A stretch of DNA of 64,000 nucleotides from Diphasiastrum complanatum. Lineage: Eukaryota > Streptophyta > Lycopodiopsida > Lycopodiales > Lycopodiaceae. Both the position numbers and the translations under genes were made by a program. A model generated the notes under the pieces. It saw only the letters and a list, made by a program, of their open reading frames with translations. It did not search any database and was not told the DNA's origin. The stretch is taken from assembly GCA_029204225.1 (NCBI GenBank), contig CM055112.1, positions 31,012,934 through 31,076,933 on the forward strand. The letters are read 5' to 3'. This document shows positions 46,171 through 58,100 of the stretch, one piece after another; the stretch's first letter is position 1; each line of letters opens with the position of its first letter.

Positions 46171-46935
46171 TACAGGCCAGCCAGCCTCCAACAGAGATTT
46201 TGAACCCCCTCCTCCCATCATCTGCCCATAAACAGCTGTCGCCTTCAAGGCAGATTAATATATGTAGCTTTAACATAATGATAGTTCTTTATCACTTTTA
46301 CAATCATTGAGGTAATTAAGTTCTTTATCACTTTTACTATCATTAAGGTAATTAGGTTGCAAGAGGCAGCTGAAAGGCCAAGTACTCACTCAGATTTCGA
46401 TCTAAACATGTCCGTGTATTGAATATGTCCACAAGACCTCGACACGAAACACATTCTCTTGGAAAACGCTTTCCAAGCATAAGCTTTATTATCAAAATTA
46501 AAGCTCTACTTCATAGATACTCTCTCTAAAAATTAATAAATATTGCAATCTTCATACTCTCTAAATGCTTAAAGCAATATCCACTCTAAAGTAGATTCAA
46601 GCATAAACGGCCATTATCACACCAAATCTATATTAGTGGTGTTCAAGCTAACAAGTTTCACTTTCAAGTTTTTAGGAGAATTCGCTATGATTGCGCGATG
46701 ATAGATGAATACTACCCAGAATGGAACACTTTACTTAATCATAAAGACGTACTGAAAGTGCACTCTTTTTTTTAAGAGAAGGAAAATATATTAATAGGGA
46801 GATGGTTACATTCTTCGGAGGCCAATTAGCATTGCCTCATTGCCGTAGCAATAGTAAAAACGTCAACTTCAGCTCATTTATTTGAAACTGCTGATCCTAT
46901 ACATCTCACTAACAATGTATATAATAAACACAGAT
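46171..46935. other. KP4-like gene downstream region, no other gene
   Basis: AT-rich; contains a short duplicated TTCTTTATCACTTTTAC (about 46,287 and 46,320). This segment is missing from the second locus. Confidence 0.5.
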
Positions 46936-47313
46936 TTAGCCAGAGTCGGTGCAGCTGGAGCAGTAGTTGAGGGTGGCCTCACAAGCTCCTCCATTAAAAG
47001 CATGACTTCCACAACGGCCACAACCAGAAGCATATATCTGGTTAAACTGATCCTTGAGCTGGGAACCCGCCATGGAGGGGTAATTGCCATCGCATCGGAA
47101 AATAGCTGTGCACGATCCGGAGACACGAGAAGTGTAGCCTGTGTAGGTGGTTCCATCATCGTATCGACCGAAAGCAGTCCTACAGTCGTTAGGGTGGACA
47201 CTGGGACATTTACCGGAGCCATGACAGTTATTGGAATAGGCAGTAATGGATGAGCCGGCAAGGCATGCGAAGGCAACGAAGAGAGCAAGAGCGAGGGCCT
47301 TGAAATGCATCAT
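46936..47313 (-). CDS. KP4-like secreted cysteine-rich protein (killer-toxin family)
   Basis: 125 residues, single exon. Residues 1 to about 25-27 are a classic signal peptide (basic start, then a long Ala/Leu/Phe core). The mature part is about 100 residues with ten cysteines at 30, 36, 44, 68, 74, 98, 101, 111, 118 and 121. The size, the cysteine number, a SCTAIFRC block and a GCGRCGSHAFNGG block near the end match the KP4 fold known from a fungal-virus killer toxin that acts on calcium channels, from fungal paralogs and from moss. From this I infer a secreted defence or signalling protein; the activity is not shown by sequence. Two in-frame ATGs start it (47,311-47,313 and 47,308-47,310); the same pair occurs in copy 1. 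GC content is above the surroundings. Another small Cys-rich antimicrobial family is the alternative. Confidence 0.75.
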   Translation of the reverse strand: MMHFKALALALFVAFACLAGSSITAYSNNCHGSGKCPSVHPNDCRTAFGRYDDGTTYTGYTSRVSGSCTAIFRCDGNYPSMAGSQLKDQFNQIYASGCGRCGSHAFNGGACEATLNYCSSCTDSG

Positions 47314-48122
47314 CTCAAAATGTGAAGTATATAGATGAGATTGTTCTTACTACTTGTGTGTTATACATGATGTCCAGGCACGGCCTTTTATACTCCCCTA
47401 GAGATGCAGCTAGCTGTTTATTTATATGTCAGGATCAGGATCAGGACCAAGACCTGGACGCCGCCAGTTCGAGCTTCGCTCCAGCTTCATCGAACCTGCT
47501 AGTCAAGGAGCGGTGTTACTGTCACTAACATTGTACACTCACGGGTAGTCACTTGGAATTTATTAGACATTGTTGAGTAGGCGTCGTGTCTGGAATGATC
47601 ATGTCATGCTGGTAAACTTCCTTGCCCCACTAAGCTACCCGTGTCCTGTACCAGGTCGAAGCAAGCATAAATTGAATTTACGTTGGATCTACTTCATAGT
47701 TTTGTATGACATTAGAAGCTTCTTTTAACTATATGACTTTGTCAAATTCTGGTATCAATGGCTTCATATTTGAACATGAGTTGGTGGTAGGTGCTCCAAG
47801 CATTTGAGGTACGTACTTTCCCCCAATAGAATTGGCAAATGAGACAACAATTTCTCTACTATCACCAAGCCAAGTTGAAAATTTCACTAAGGTTCTAGAT
47901 GTCACACAAGACAATATGAACATATCAAATCTAAACATTAGAATCTACACATTAGCGTACCATACAAATTCAATAAGGTTGCCCTCTTTCCTCTTACGTC
48001 TTTGATCAGATAGACTTAGAGCATGTAATTTATGTTCTTCACTTGGCCCAATCCTCTACAAGGATTGAAGCCATCCCCACTCCCTTTGATGTATATAAAA
48101 TTGAGACCTTGATGGATCAATT
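47314..48122 (-). promoter_or_regulatory. Promoter of the intact KP4-like gene
   Basis: TATAAAAG at 47,385-47,392 on the minus strand, 72 bases before the ATG, implying a 5' UTR of about 45 bases. About 800 bases upstream are conserved with the other two loci, with gaps. Around 47,441-47,452 a CAGGAT hexamer is repeated. The distal part overlaps the dispersed LTR-like repeat seen at 23.6-23.8 kb. Confidence 0.7.
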
Positions 48123-49455
48123 TTTTTCCAAAGATACTATGTTTTTTCATAGTCTACATGAGGACTGTTTTGAAATATGGCTGTAAATCCTTTTAGGAGC
48201 TCTTCTACTTTTCACATGGACAAGTTTTGAGAGTCCCCTTGTTAGAAGAGCAAGTTGTATTTTTTCCTTATTTGTAGCTCAACGGTTAGAGAATAATTTT
48301 TCATGAGATTGTTGTGAGAAGGTGAAACCAACATTCACTTGAAACACTGAGAATACTGAACCTTTTTTTAGTTTATGAGCAATCCATAACATTAGTAGAT
48401 AGCACTAGCTATGCATAGTTTATAAGAGTAAGTGTGACAAGGTGAAACCAACATTCAAAAGAGTGAGAAAAGTCAATTTTTATACATAGACAAAGTAGAA
48501 GAATCAATTCATGTCTTTTACTCTATGTGTGATCATAACTTAAGATACATAGACATGCTATCAACCTATTTGCGTGCAAAAAATGTAGAAGGGCCCAACT
48601 TCAAAGCAAAAGATAGTGTCATCTATAAAGCATAGCCAAAGAAACTTTGAATCATCAAATCAGAGGCACAGAGGACTGACAAGCAAGATTTAAGAGAATC
48701 ACCATAGCCCACCATATGTACAAGAGCCATAGCCCACCATATGTACAAAAGCCAAGAAGCAAGCACAAGAAGAAGGAAGAGGGGAAACAATCAAGGAGTA
48801 GATAAAGGGCCAAAAAGAAGACAAGAAGCCCTAAAAATAAGAGCAAGAAAAAAGGAAGCTGACAGATGGAAAATATAATGCTAGCAAGCAACTAAGAAGA
48901 AGAGACAACTTAAGGAGAAGCCAAGAGGCATGTCAGAATGTCCATCGTCCAAGCCAACCAAAGGACACAATCAAGTGATGACATTGTATAATCGTCAATC
49001 CATAAAGATACTACCATCTCAATCTTGTGTACTAGAGCATAGACCATCATCAAGCATGCTTAGACCCCCACCAAGCTACAACGTAGCATACAATTACATT
49101 CTAGCTTCGTCCCTCACAAACATACATCTTGATATACGATATCATCTTGGCCTAACCATGTGAGAGAGCTTTTTATTCTCCAAGAGAGAATGAATGTTAG
49201 GACCATGGAAACATGCCTCTATATACATAGTAAAAAGTGGGGTGGGGTCACCTCCACCGACATGGTCATGTCATACCCATTGATATGTGTTGGTCATGCA
49301 CATCAACATGAATCAATAAGTTAGGGTTACCTTATGCCAGTAGAACATTGACATGTGGCACCCAAATGATTGATAGGTTTTTCCATTGCTTCCCTAATCT
49401 GGATAGACACAATTTTTAGTTCTGGGTAGATTTATCAGAGGTAGGTGTAAAATAA
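48123..49455. other. No gene; contains a 25-bp tandem duplication
   Basis: CCATAGCCCACCATATGTAC is present twice in tandem at 48,702-48,751. The DNA from 49,190 to 49,455 may be leader of the Gypsy gag that follows, but no LTR ends are defined. Confidence 0.5.
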
Positions 49456-49461
49456 TTACGA

Positions 49462-50211
49462 ATGTCTTCAGGTGCGAGTGCTTCCAACTTGGGCCATGCT
49501 CACATTCTTCTCGCGATGGATGTTGTACTAGGTGGCCATACTCAAGCATCACTCTTCCAATGTTTCAAAGGAAAGAAGCATGATGATTCGGATATGTATA
49601 TTCATCAATTCTTGGCAGTCTATCAAGCAAATCGGGAGATAGAGGACATCTGGAAGTTGGAATTGTTTCCAACAACATTGAAGGGAAATGCTCTGCAATG
49701 GTGTTCCCAATATTGGTTGCACGAATTCCAGACTTGGGATGACCTACGATGAGCATTCTTGAAGAGGTACCATCATGAGCATGAAGATGAGGAGATTTTG
49801 GATAAACTCCAAGCCATAAAGCAAAAGGAGAAGGAAGATATCTTAGCTTACATTCAGCGATTGAAAGTTATTGAAAAATGGCTTCAGGATCCGTTGACAG
49901 ACGCCAAACCCATCAAGTATTTCCGCCATGGTCTCCATAAAGTGCTTAGGAGAGGCACCACATCCTTGCATGGTCAGCTGTTGGAATGTATTGTGGAAGC
50001 TGCTCAACATTTAGAGGAGAAATAAACACGAAAGATCTAGCATCGATGACACCATAGAAGAAGCGGTTCGTCAGGGTCCAACTTTGACACCGATTCAGAG
50101 ACTGATAGTTCCACCGACTCAGACGCGGAATCATCTTTGGATGATGGAAAGACATCAAAGAAGCATGAGGACAAGGAGCCAAAACCTGTTCGAAAAAATA
50201 ATGTCATCTGA
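49462..50211 (+). pseudogene. Gypsy Gag fragment
   Basis: ATG at 49,462. The frame reads KKHDDSDMYIHQFLAVYQAN, WKLELFPTTLKGNALQW and FQTWDDLR, then a TGA at 49,750-49,752, and continues in the same frame FLKRYHHEHEDEEILDKLQA...HLEEK before TAA (about 50,023). This is the retrotransposon Gag domain with one internal stop. A Ser/Asp-rich tail (about 50,060-50,208) follows after more stops. No protease or Pol follows. Confidence 0.85.
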
Positions 50212-50950
50212 TGGGGCAAGGGAGATAGAAGAATGTGAATAGAGAAGAGAGCAGGAATATTGCGGAACAGCTCTCCCATTCTAATCAACTGCTAATGCAA
50301 AAACAGTCTAATAAACAACTTATGCTAAATGTAATCACATCTTTAAGTGTTCTAATTGCCCAACAGGATCTGAAACATTAATTCATACTCTGAAACAAGA
50401 GTCCAGTCCACCAAAGAGATTAGAGATGATCTGTATGTGGTACTACTGAAATCAAATTCAACGTGAAGTATAGTTCTAAAATAAATGGAAGAGCAATATG
50501 ATAACACGAGTTTCTCAAACGTCAAAGACAACCATCGTCTGATCAAAAACTGAGGAGTCGTAGATGTCCGTGTTATGATCAGAGTGACTAAACAAGTGCA
50601 ATCAAACAGCAATGAAACTGCATTCAGTCACAACAAGCATTCATCTATGTTGTACACAGATAAAAGCAAGCTGCTGCTATATTACACTGAAGCACAATAC
50701 AAAATAGCAATTACAACCAAAAATGATGGCGTAATTGGGAGGCTCAAATAATGTGTCTCATGGACGGAGCAACACGTTATCTGTGCTTGGATGATCTATT
50801 TATAGATTTCATCCGTGTATTAATTACATTGAATGCTTGTCATCTAATTAGGAAAGTCGTTGTACTTGGAAGTATATGGCTTATGTGACAACTATACACA
50901 GTATATATACAGTCGGACGAAGACGTCACTGGAACATTCCTCGTTTATTT
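50212..50950. other. No recognised content
   Basis: Non-coding, AT-rich; no terminal repeat, RNA gene or domain seen. Confidence 0.5.
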
Positions 50951-50956
50951 TGAACG

Positions 50957-51106
50957 ACCTTCGGGATTTTTCTTTCTCTTCGTTTTTTTCACAAGAAGCC
51001 GAAGGTGCCCCAAAAATGACGATGTCTTTAGAACAGCTTAACGCATGAAGACAGATGACCTTCGGGATTTTCTCTCTCTTCGCATTTTTCGCAAAGAGCC
51101 GAAGGT
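50957..51106. repeat. Two 50-bp units, each with inverted ACCTTCGG/CCGAAGGT ends
   Basis: Units at 50,957-51,006 and 51,058-51,106 each begin ACCTTCGGGATTTT and end AGCCGAAGGT, so each can form its own hairpin. Interiors are similar (TCTCTTCG...TTTTTC.CAA). Unit start-to-start spacing is 101 bases. Confidence 0.8.
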
Positions 51107-51189
51107 GTGTTAAAAAGAAAATCGGGCCATTGGACTTCAATATGTTTTCATGTAGGTGAGTCACTTGGTACTTGCATCACATCATTCGT

Positions 51190-52260
51190 AGATTGAGTTT
51201 TAACATGCCGATCCATTAGTTGTGCCAAAGATTGACATTGAAATAAACGCTACAATCATAGGATAATTGGAAAATCTTGTAACACTTTTCGTGGCACTTT
51301 ATCCCCTTGGTCATCTCGATAACGTGAAGCGTTACACATTGGACATTGAAGCTTTTTTTAATGCTCACCTCTATATAAAACATGGTCTTCTTATTGTGTT
51401 GTAATCCATCCCAAGCATGTTCATCATCTTTCGTGTTTTTTTTGTGTTTAGGTATCACGTTTTCTTTCAAAAGTATTCTATGCAACAACCTGAAAAAAAA
51501 CAGCAATGTCGATTGTTAGAAAAGAAAAAAAGATCAACTTGTAAATATGCTATTAAGTACAAAAGTTTTGTTATGGTTTAAGTACCCAAATAATGATGTG
51601 ACACTACGTCACTCCATTTTGTATGTTGCTTGAAGGTTTAGAATAAGAATTGACATAACTTGTCTCGAAATGGATGCTCCTGGATACAAAGGGGTGTCTG
51701 TCTCTTGATGTAATAGAATCTCGTCATCATCCATCTCACATTGTTCATAATCTCCATTTTCATTAGAAGATGTGTGCGTAGCATCATTCACATTTGTTTC
51801 AAATTAAGATTCAAACATATTGTGCATTGCTTCATAGTGTTGTACCTCACCATCATCATTAGAATCCAGTGCATTACTCTTTTCTCCAATTGTATTTTCC
51901 TCTTCACTTTGTTTTGTTCTTTGCTCTCTCATGTCTATCAAAACTTGACGTTGATTGTAACTAAATACGGATGGATCAACGTCGTGGAATGACATTCGAT
52001 GTATTGGCTACACACATTAAACAAATTCAATAAGGGCTATACATAGATTGACAAGCATTATAATAAAAAACGGTCATATAAATTTAACAAATCTCAACGT
52101 CTTCCAAATTCGATGGTTGACCCTCATCTTTTCGTCCAAACTTCCACAAATGAACAATGCGTCTTTCATGCATCTTTTGCCCATCACGCTTGATGCATGT
52201 GCACCATATTTTATCTTGAAAATAGTTTTTCTGCGAGAAACAAAAATCAAGTACATGTCA
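51190..52260 (-). pseudogene. CACTA transposase N-terminal remnant (probable)
   Basis: Minus strand pieces: an acidic stretch (CEMDDDEILLHQE) followed by PLYPGASISRQVMSILILNL, in the place and style of the 'LYPG...S.L' block of TNP2. Further on come ENVIPK and, in a shifted frame, MNMLGMDYNTI, which corresponds to the block before HACPNDC in TNP2. Upstream (51,804-52,256) are charged fragments without clear identity. Heavily frameshifted. Confidence 0.55.
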
Positions 52261-52418
52261 TGTTAGCATAATGTTCGAAATCATGTTTAACTTATAGTAG
52301 CAAATTCTTTATGAACATGGAAACATGCATGTATATTATTCACCTTGTTGACTTGAGTACGGTTAAATTTACACAAGCTAGTTTGCACAATTACCACTTG
52401 TAAATGACTTTGAGACCA

Positions 52419-53039
52419 TGTTGTGGGATGTCACACGTGACAAGAGCATAGGATACCTTATTCTAAGTCAAATCATTAATCTAGCTTTGGAATGGTACCT
52501 TTGGGATATGTCCAAAGAGTGCATAGATAGGGTAGAGAAAAAGTAGGAGCTAAAAATAGCATTTTTCTCATTGTTTTTGGATCTTGAGGCATTGACCCTA
52601 AATAGGGTGGATCAAGTGGATCTTTAGGTTAGATGTTAGGGTTAGGTTATGATGAATACATATAAGCCCTAATATTCTCAGATCCGAGCTCTACGTGTAT
52701 AAATATGTGATGGGATTTCCATCTAATAATGAGCAAAATCGAGATTTTCCTTCTTGACTAGTTTGAGTCTATGATTTGATTGATGAATGCTATTGGCATA
52801 TGATTTTTTGTGATGATTGAATGAGTTTGGAGTTGTAGGTATAGTACACAGGCAACATCAGGCCATACTTTCACACGTGTGAAGAGTCTTGGAGATAATT
52901 CATGGAGTTCAAGCCAAGATAAGCTAGGAATCAATGCATTGATTAGTAATCTAACTTCTAGATCTTGTTTGGATCTTAAGTAGGTGCTTTATCCATCATT
53001 TCTAGGATCAAATGGGATTATTTTTCTGCATTTTTATCA
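52419..53039 (+). repeat. Copia-type LTR followed by primer site
   Basis: Begins TGTTGTGGGATGTCACACGTG and ends TTTTTATCA, 621 bp. It is followed at 53,040 by TGGTATCAGAGCC, the initiator tRNA-Met primer site. It carries TTTCACACGTGTGAA at about 52,869-52,883, some 450 bases into the LTR as in elements A and C. A TATA-like GTATAAATATG lies at about 52,697. The element body is truncated soon after about 53,150. Confidence 0.75.
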
Positions 53040-53389
53040 TGGTATCAGAGCCATTTCAAGAAATGAACTTCACTTCATACTAGAATCATAGATTTTGATA
53101 TCTAGACATAATCTATGAGTAGTACCTTCAATTCTTGATCAATTTGAGTGAAGAGGGATCTAATGGTTTTTTATTTACAGGCGTTTTAGCTTCAAAATCC
53201 GAGTTGTGGTCATCTCTTATGTGGATATCAGCATCTCATACCCTCTTAGGTTTCTCTTTTGGTGTATTCCACTCAATCTCTAGCACATCTTCATGTTTTG
53301 GTTCATCATTATCTGTATCAGTTTTTGATTCATCACTAGACACTTCTTCCCATTCCGAAGAGAGTATAGGGGCTTAATTGAGGGGTCTC

Positions 53390-53900
53390 AGGGTATCCAT
53401 CAACTACCAGTCGACTCTTCCCTCTACCAAAAATCAATAGTCTTGCAGGAATGTCTACTGTGCAGTCACTTAATCATAACCAATGCCTCCCTAATAGGAG
53501 AAAATAACTCTTATAGCCTGCCAACATTCTCATGACATAGAAGTCCACATTCACAGTCTTTCCAACAACTGTAATAGAGACAGATGTCATTTCTCCTCCA
53601 GGTTTGATGACAAAGTTGTTGGCCAATTGCAAGGCAATTAGTGAAGTGGGCTCCAGGTCTATTCCAATCCTGTTTGCCAGTTCTAGGCTTACTATATTCA
53701 CTACCGATCTCGCATCTACCGTAGCTCCTTGGATAACTAAACCATCTATAGTGGCATCAACTTTGGGACAATATCGGTCTACTATGTTGATGTCCACTTT
53801 TCCTATTATAGGTGATTCTATCCTCCTCATTCCCAAATATATCGGCCTCATCATCTGCTTCACCTTCCGCTGGACTGTGGGTGAAAGTTTCTCAATTCAT
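53390..53900 (-). pseudogene. Gypsy aspartic protease fragment
   Basis: Minus-strand frame with KVDATIDGLVIQGATVDARSV, then ELANRIGIDLEP, ALQLANNFVIKPGG, VSITVVGKTVNVDFYVMRM and YFLLLGRHWL, which is the retropepsin layout of Gypsy elements ending in LLGR.WL. The catalytic D-S/T/G-G triad is replaced by DAR, so it is dead. Isolated from any Pol sequence. Confidence 0.75.
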
Positions 53901-54111
53901 TCAAAGTGCGACTCAGATCTAGGTTTCCAATCCTAGGGCTAAGGTCTATGTCACAAATCTGTCTGACTACGGTTCTATTTCTATGTGGTACACAAACGAT
54001 CTTAGGTGGCTTTTTGGCTTCCACTCTCTCCAGTTCTCCAGGCTATGTTTTGTCGATGTTGACTATGGGTGTATTTACATATCACTGAGTGATCTATCTT
54101 CTTGTGCAAGA

Positions 54112-54508
54112 TGTGAAAGATTTCAGATCCTTAAGATCCAATCTACTTGAATGATCTTTGGTTAGAAAGAGAAATACACTACCAATTTCACCAATGTAGA
54201 AAAATCAGCATCTAGACACAATTTGAGATGCAAACACTAATAGAACTTGATCAAACTTGAATGAAATGATTATGTACTGTTGTCGTCCGTACAAAACCAG
54301 CAAGCTACTGTATTTCACACGTGTGGATCCAAAAATAGCAAATATAGATCATTCTACACATAGAATTGCAAGCAATCACCAAGATAGTGCACCGCTGGAT
54401 AGTAGAACCCAAGAGAACCATGTATAAGCATGAAATGAGATAGAGAAGAGAGAAGATGACTCTCTCCACGAGTTACATCCTTTTATAGCAGGTCCAAACC
54501 CTATTTGG
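54112..54508 (-). repeat. Copia C 3' LTR, distal part (split by element B)
   Basis: Minus-strand end of the LTR; the + strand starts TGTGAAAGATTTCAGATCC. Contains TATA (CTATAAAAGG on the minus strand, about 54,480) and the CACACGTGTG palindrome (about 54,316-54,325). Together with 60,930-61,186, and counting the 5-bp duplication once, it makes a 649-bp LTR. Confidence 0.85.
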
Positions 54509-55163
54509 TGTGAAAAATTCAGATCCTAAGTGGATCTAAACTCCAAGATCATTGGCTTGAATGCTTGCACTCCAAACTACATAAGCTAGGAATTGGCAAC
54601 ACATTCTATGCTACCTAGAATGCAAAGAACTTGATCAAAAAGCATTTATCACAAATGGAAACTTCCATAAACATCAAGTGCGGCCCAAAATAGCATTATA
54701 CAGTCCATAATACATCAGCCTACCACTTTTGGAAAGCACCTAAGATCATACACAATAGCTTGAAGACAATACACACAACAATGCTCTCAATGGAGGAAGA
54801 AACAATGACAATGATCTATTGATCTCAATGAAGCATACAAAAGGTTTCTCCAACCTGTTCTCCACGACTTCCCTACTATTTATGGATGAGGAAGATGACT
54901 CTCTCTCCTCTCTCTAGAAGGTACTTGACCCTAGATATTCCCTATATAGGAAAAATAGCTAAAAATGGCTTATATGACCAAAATACATCAAAATGGTCTC
55001 ATTTTGAAGGGTATGAAGTTTGACACTTCATCATACTGAAAAAATACAGTAAATAAAAACATTGTGGCCTGGTTCACACGTGTGAAACTCCAGAACCAAA
55101 ACTATTTACAATTTTAGCCAATTTAGGCCTCAAACTAGCTAGGAAATGTTGACAATTTTCACA
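54509..55163 (-). repeat. Copia B 3' LTR
   Basis: 655 bp. In the element's orientation the palindrome TTCACACGTGTGAA (55,073-55,086) is about 80 bases from the LTR start, upstream of the TATA-like CATAAATAG at about position 280. In elements A and C the same palindrome is downstream of TATA. Confidence 0.93.
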
Positions 55164-58100
55164 CTCCCTCTTCAACAATGGATGCTAGTTTCAACATAGT
55201 CTTTGAGCACATTCCAAGATTAGATCTATGCATTAAATATAGGTCCTTTCCCAATGGTTTGGTGAAGATATCAGCCACACACTCCTTTGAAGAGACATGT
55301 TGAAGCTCCACCTCTTTGGCAATGACTTGATCTCTCACAAAATGGTGAGCAATCTCAATGTGCTTGCTCCTTGCATGAAAAACAGGATTGCTTGCCAAGC
55401 TTTGGGCTGAAAGGTTATCACAAAGTATGATTGGAGTCTTCTCTGGTTCCAGCAAGTGAAGATCCAATAACATCCTCTTGATCCAAAGAATCTCCTTGGT
55501 GCATGTTGTTAATGCCTTGTACTCGGCTTCGGTGGAAGATAGAGAGATAGTTGGTTGCTTCTTTGATAGCCATGAGACCACTCCATCTCCAAGATAGATT
55601 GCAAAGGCACTTGTTGACTTCCTATCCATTTGATCACCTGCAAAATCTGAATCTGAAAATCCACAAAGGTTAGGTGTAGTACCTCCATACAAGATGCCAA
55701 AATCTCTAGATCCCGAGATGTATCTAAGTACTCTCTTTCCTAGCTTCCAATGAGCCTCACTAGGATCTTGCATAAATTGACTTAGTTTACCAACCACAAA
55801 GCTTAGATCAGGTCTTGTGATGGTTAACCATATAAGAGATCCTATTAGCTTTCTATAGAGAGTAATGTCCTTGAAGGATCTTTCATTACTTCTTGTAGTT
55901 AGCTTTACATTTGATTCCATAGGAGTAGAAACAACTTTACAATCTTCCATATGAAACCTTTTTAGAATAGAGTTAACATACTTTTCTTGACATATGAATG
56001 TAGATTTAGAAGTTCTAATAATCTCTATTCCTAAGATATAATGAAGTTTACCAAGATCTTGAATTTCAAACTCTCTTTTGAGTGCCATCTTGATTTCATC
56101 TATATCTAGATTGTTACCACCACTTAAGATAATGTCATCAACATAGATCAAAAGTAAAGTGATATCATTTTCATTCAATCTAAAGTAGAGAGAATGATCA
56201 TACTCACTCATAACAAAGTTTTGAGAAAGTAAGAAGGAATTGAGCTTAGCATACCAACTCCTTGGTGCTTGCTTTAGCCCATACAAACTCTTTTGGAGAT
56301 AGCACACATGATTAGGCTCATCATGTGAAACATAGCCCTCGGGTTGCTCCATGTAAATATCTTCTTCAAGATCACCATTCAAGAAGGCATTAGTAACATC
56401 CATTTGCCACATATCCCAATCATAAAGAGTTGCAAGAGAGATTAGGATTCGAATAGTTACCATCTTTGCCACGGGTGCAAAGGTCTCATCATAGTCAATA
56501 CCATATTCTTGAGCATACCCCTTTGCCACCAACCTTGCCTTGTACTTGTTGATTGATCCATCTTGATTTGTCTTGATCTTGAAGATCCACTTACAACCAA
56601 TTGCCTTCTTGTCCTTTGGAAGCTTTACCAACCTCCATGTGTTGCTTTTGATGAGTGCTTGATGCTCATGATCCATGGCTTGGATCCATTCCTTCTTTTG
56701 AATTGCTTCACCTACACAAGTTGGTTCATCAAAAGAGGTAAGAAAAGCAAAGTTAGAGTTGTCCACCACTTGCTTTCCTTTTTCATCATAGGTTAGCCTT
56801 GATGGCTTAGCCCTTTGCCTTTGAGTCTTCCTTGAAGTTTGCTTTGGAGTGGCATCTCCATCTTCATCCAAGACATCTTGCACATCATGATGATTAGTAG
56901 GCACATCAACATCAACATCAACAACATTGGAAACATTCTCTTCATGAAAGATGACATCCCTACTTATGACAACTTTCTTTGTAGAAGGAATGTACACTTT
57001 GTAAGCCTTGCTTACTTCACTATAGCCAACAAACACACCCTTCTTTGATGAAGGATCTTCTTTAGTTCTATCATCAAGTGTGATATTGACAAAACATGTA
57101 CATCCAAAGATCCTACAATGCTTGACACTCGGCCTTCTACCATAAAGAACCTCATGAGGAGTTTTACCATCCAAGGAAGCACTTGTCCATCTATTACATA
57201 GATAGTTAGCACATGCTAAAGCTTCCCCCCAAAAAGACTTAGCAAGATTAGCATGTAGTCTCATTGCCTTGGCACATTCACAAAGGGTTCTATTCTTCCT
57301 CTCGGCCACTCCATTCTGTTGTGGAGTCCTAGGACTAGACATCTCCCTCTTAATCCCATGTGCTATACAAAAGTCTTTGAACCTATTTGAGGTGTATTCC
57401 CCTCCATTATCAGATCTTAAGCATTTGATCTTTGTATTGAATTGGTTTTCCATTTCATTCTTGAACTTGACAAATGCAGCAAACACTTCATCCTTACTTT
57501 TAAGAAGATAGATCCAAGTATACCTACTAAAGTCATCAATGAAAGTTGCATACATCTTTGCCCCACCATTGCTAGTTGTACTAGAAGAATGAATATCAGA
57601 ATGCACAAGTTGAAAAGCTTCTTTAGATCTAGAAGTAGATCTAGAATAAGCAAGTCTATGAGATTTGGACAAGGCACAATGTTCACAAACACTATTGTTT
57701 GCAACAAGACTTTTAGGGAGACCAAGAACAAGCTCTTTCTTTGCCATTACCTCCAAAGATTTGAAGTTGGGATGGCCCAACCTCTTGTGCCAAACTTCTT
57801 GGTTTGTCAATTGCTCCCTAGCCATACATCCTTCATGATTAGAGATCACACATGCATCAAGCTTGAAAAGTTTACCATGCCTCCTACCTTGAGCAATCAA
57901 GGATCCACATTTACTTATCAAACATGCATCTCCAATGAACTCCACATCAAGTCCTTTGTCAATCATTTGACTTACACTAAGCAAATTCTTAGTGATTGAA
58001 GGAATGTACAAGACATTTTCAAGATTTGCTTTCCTATTTGTTGAAAGGGAAATAGGAATAGTGCCTATGCCTTTGATGTCACATTGACCATCATTTGCAG

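Noticed and set aside
57442-57999. 185-codon frame antisense to Copia B Gag-Pol
   Set aside because: Shadow of the long intact frame on the other strand; no domain of its own.
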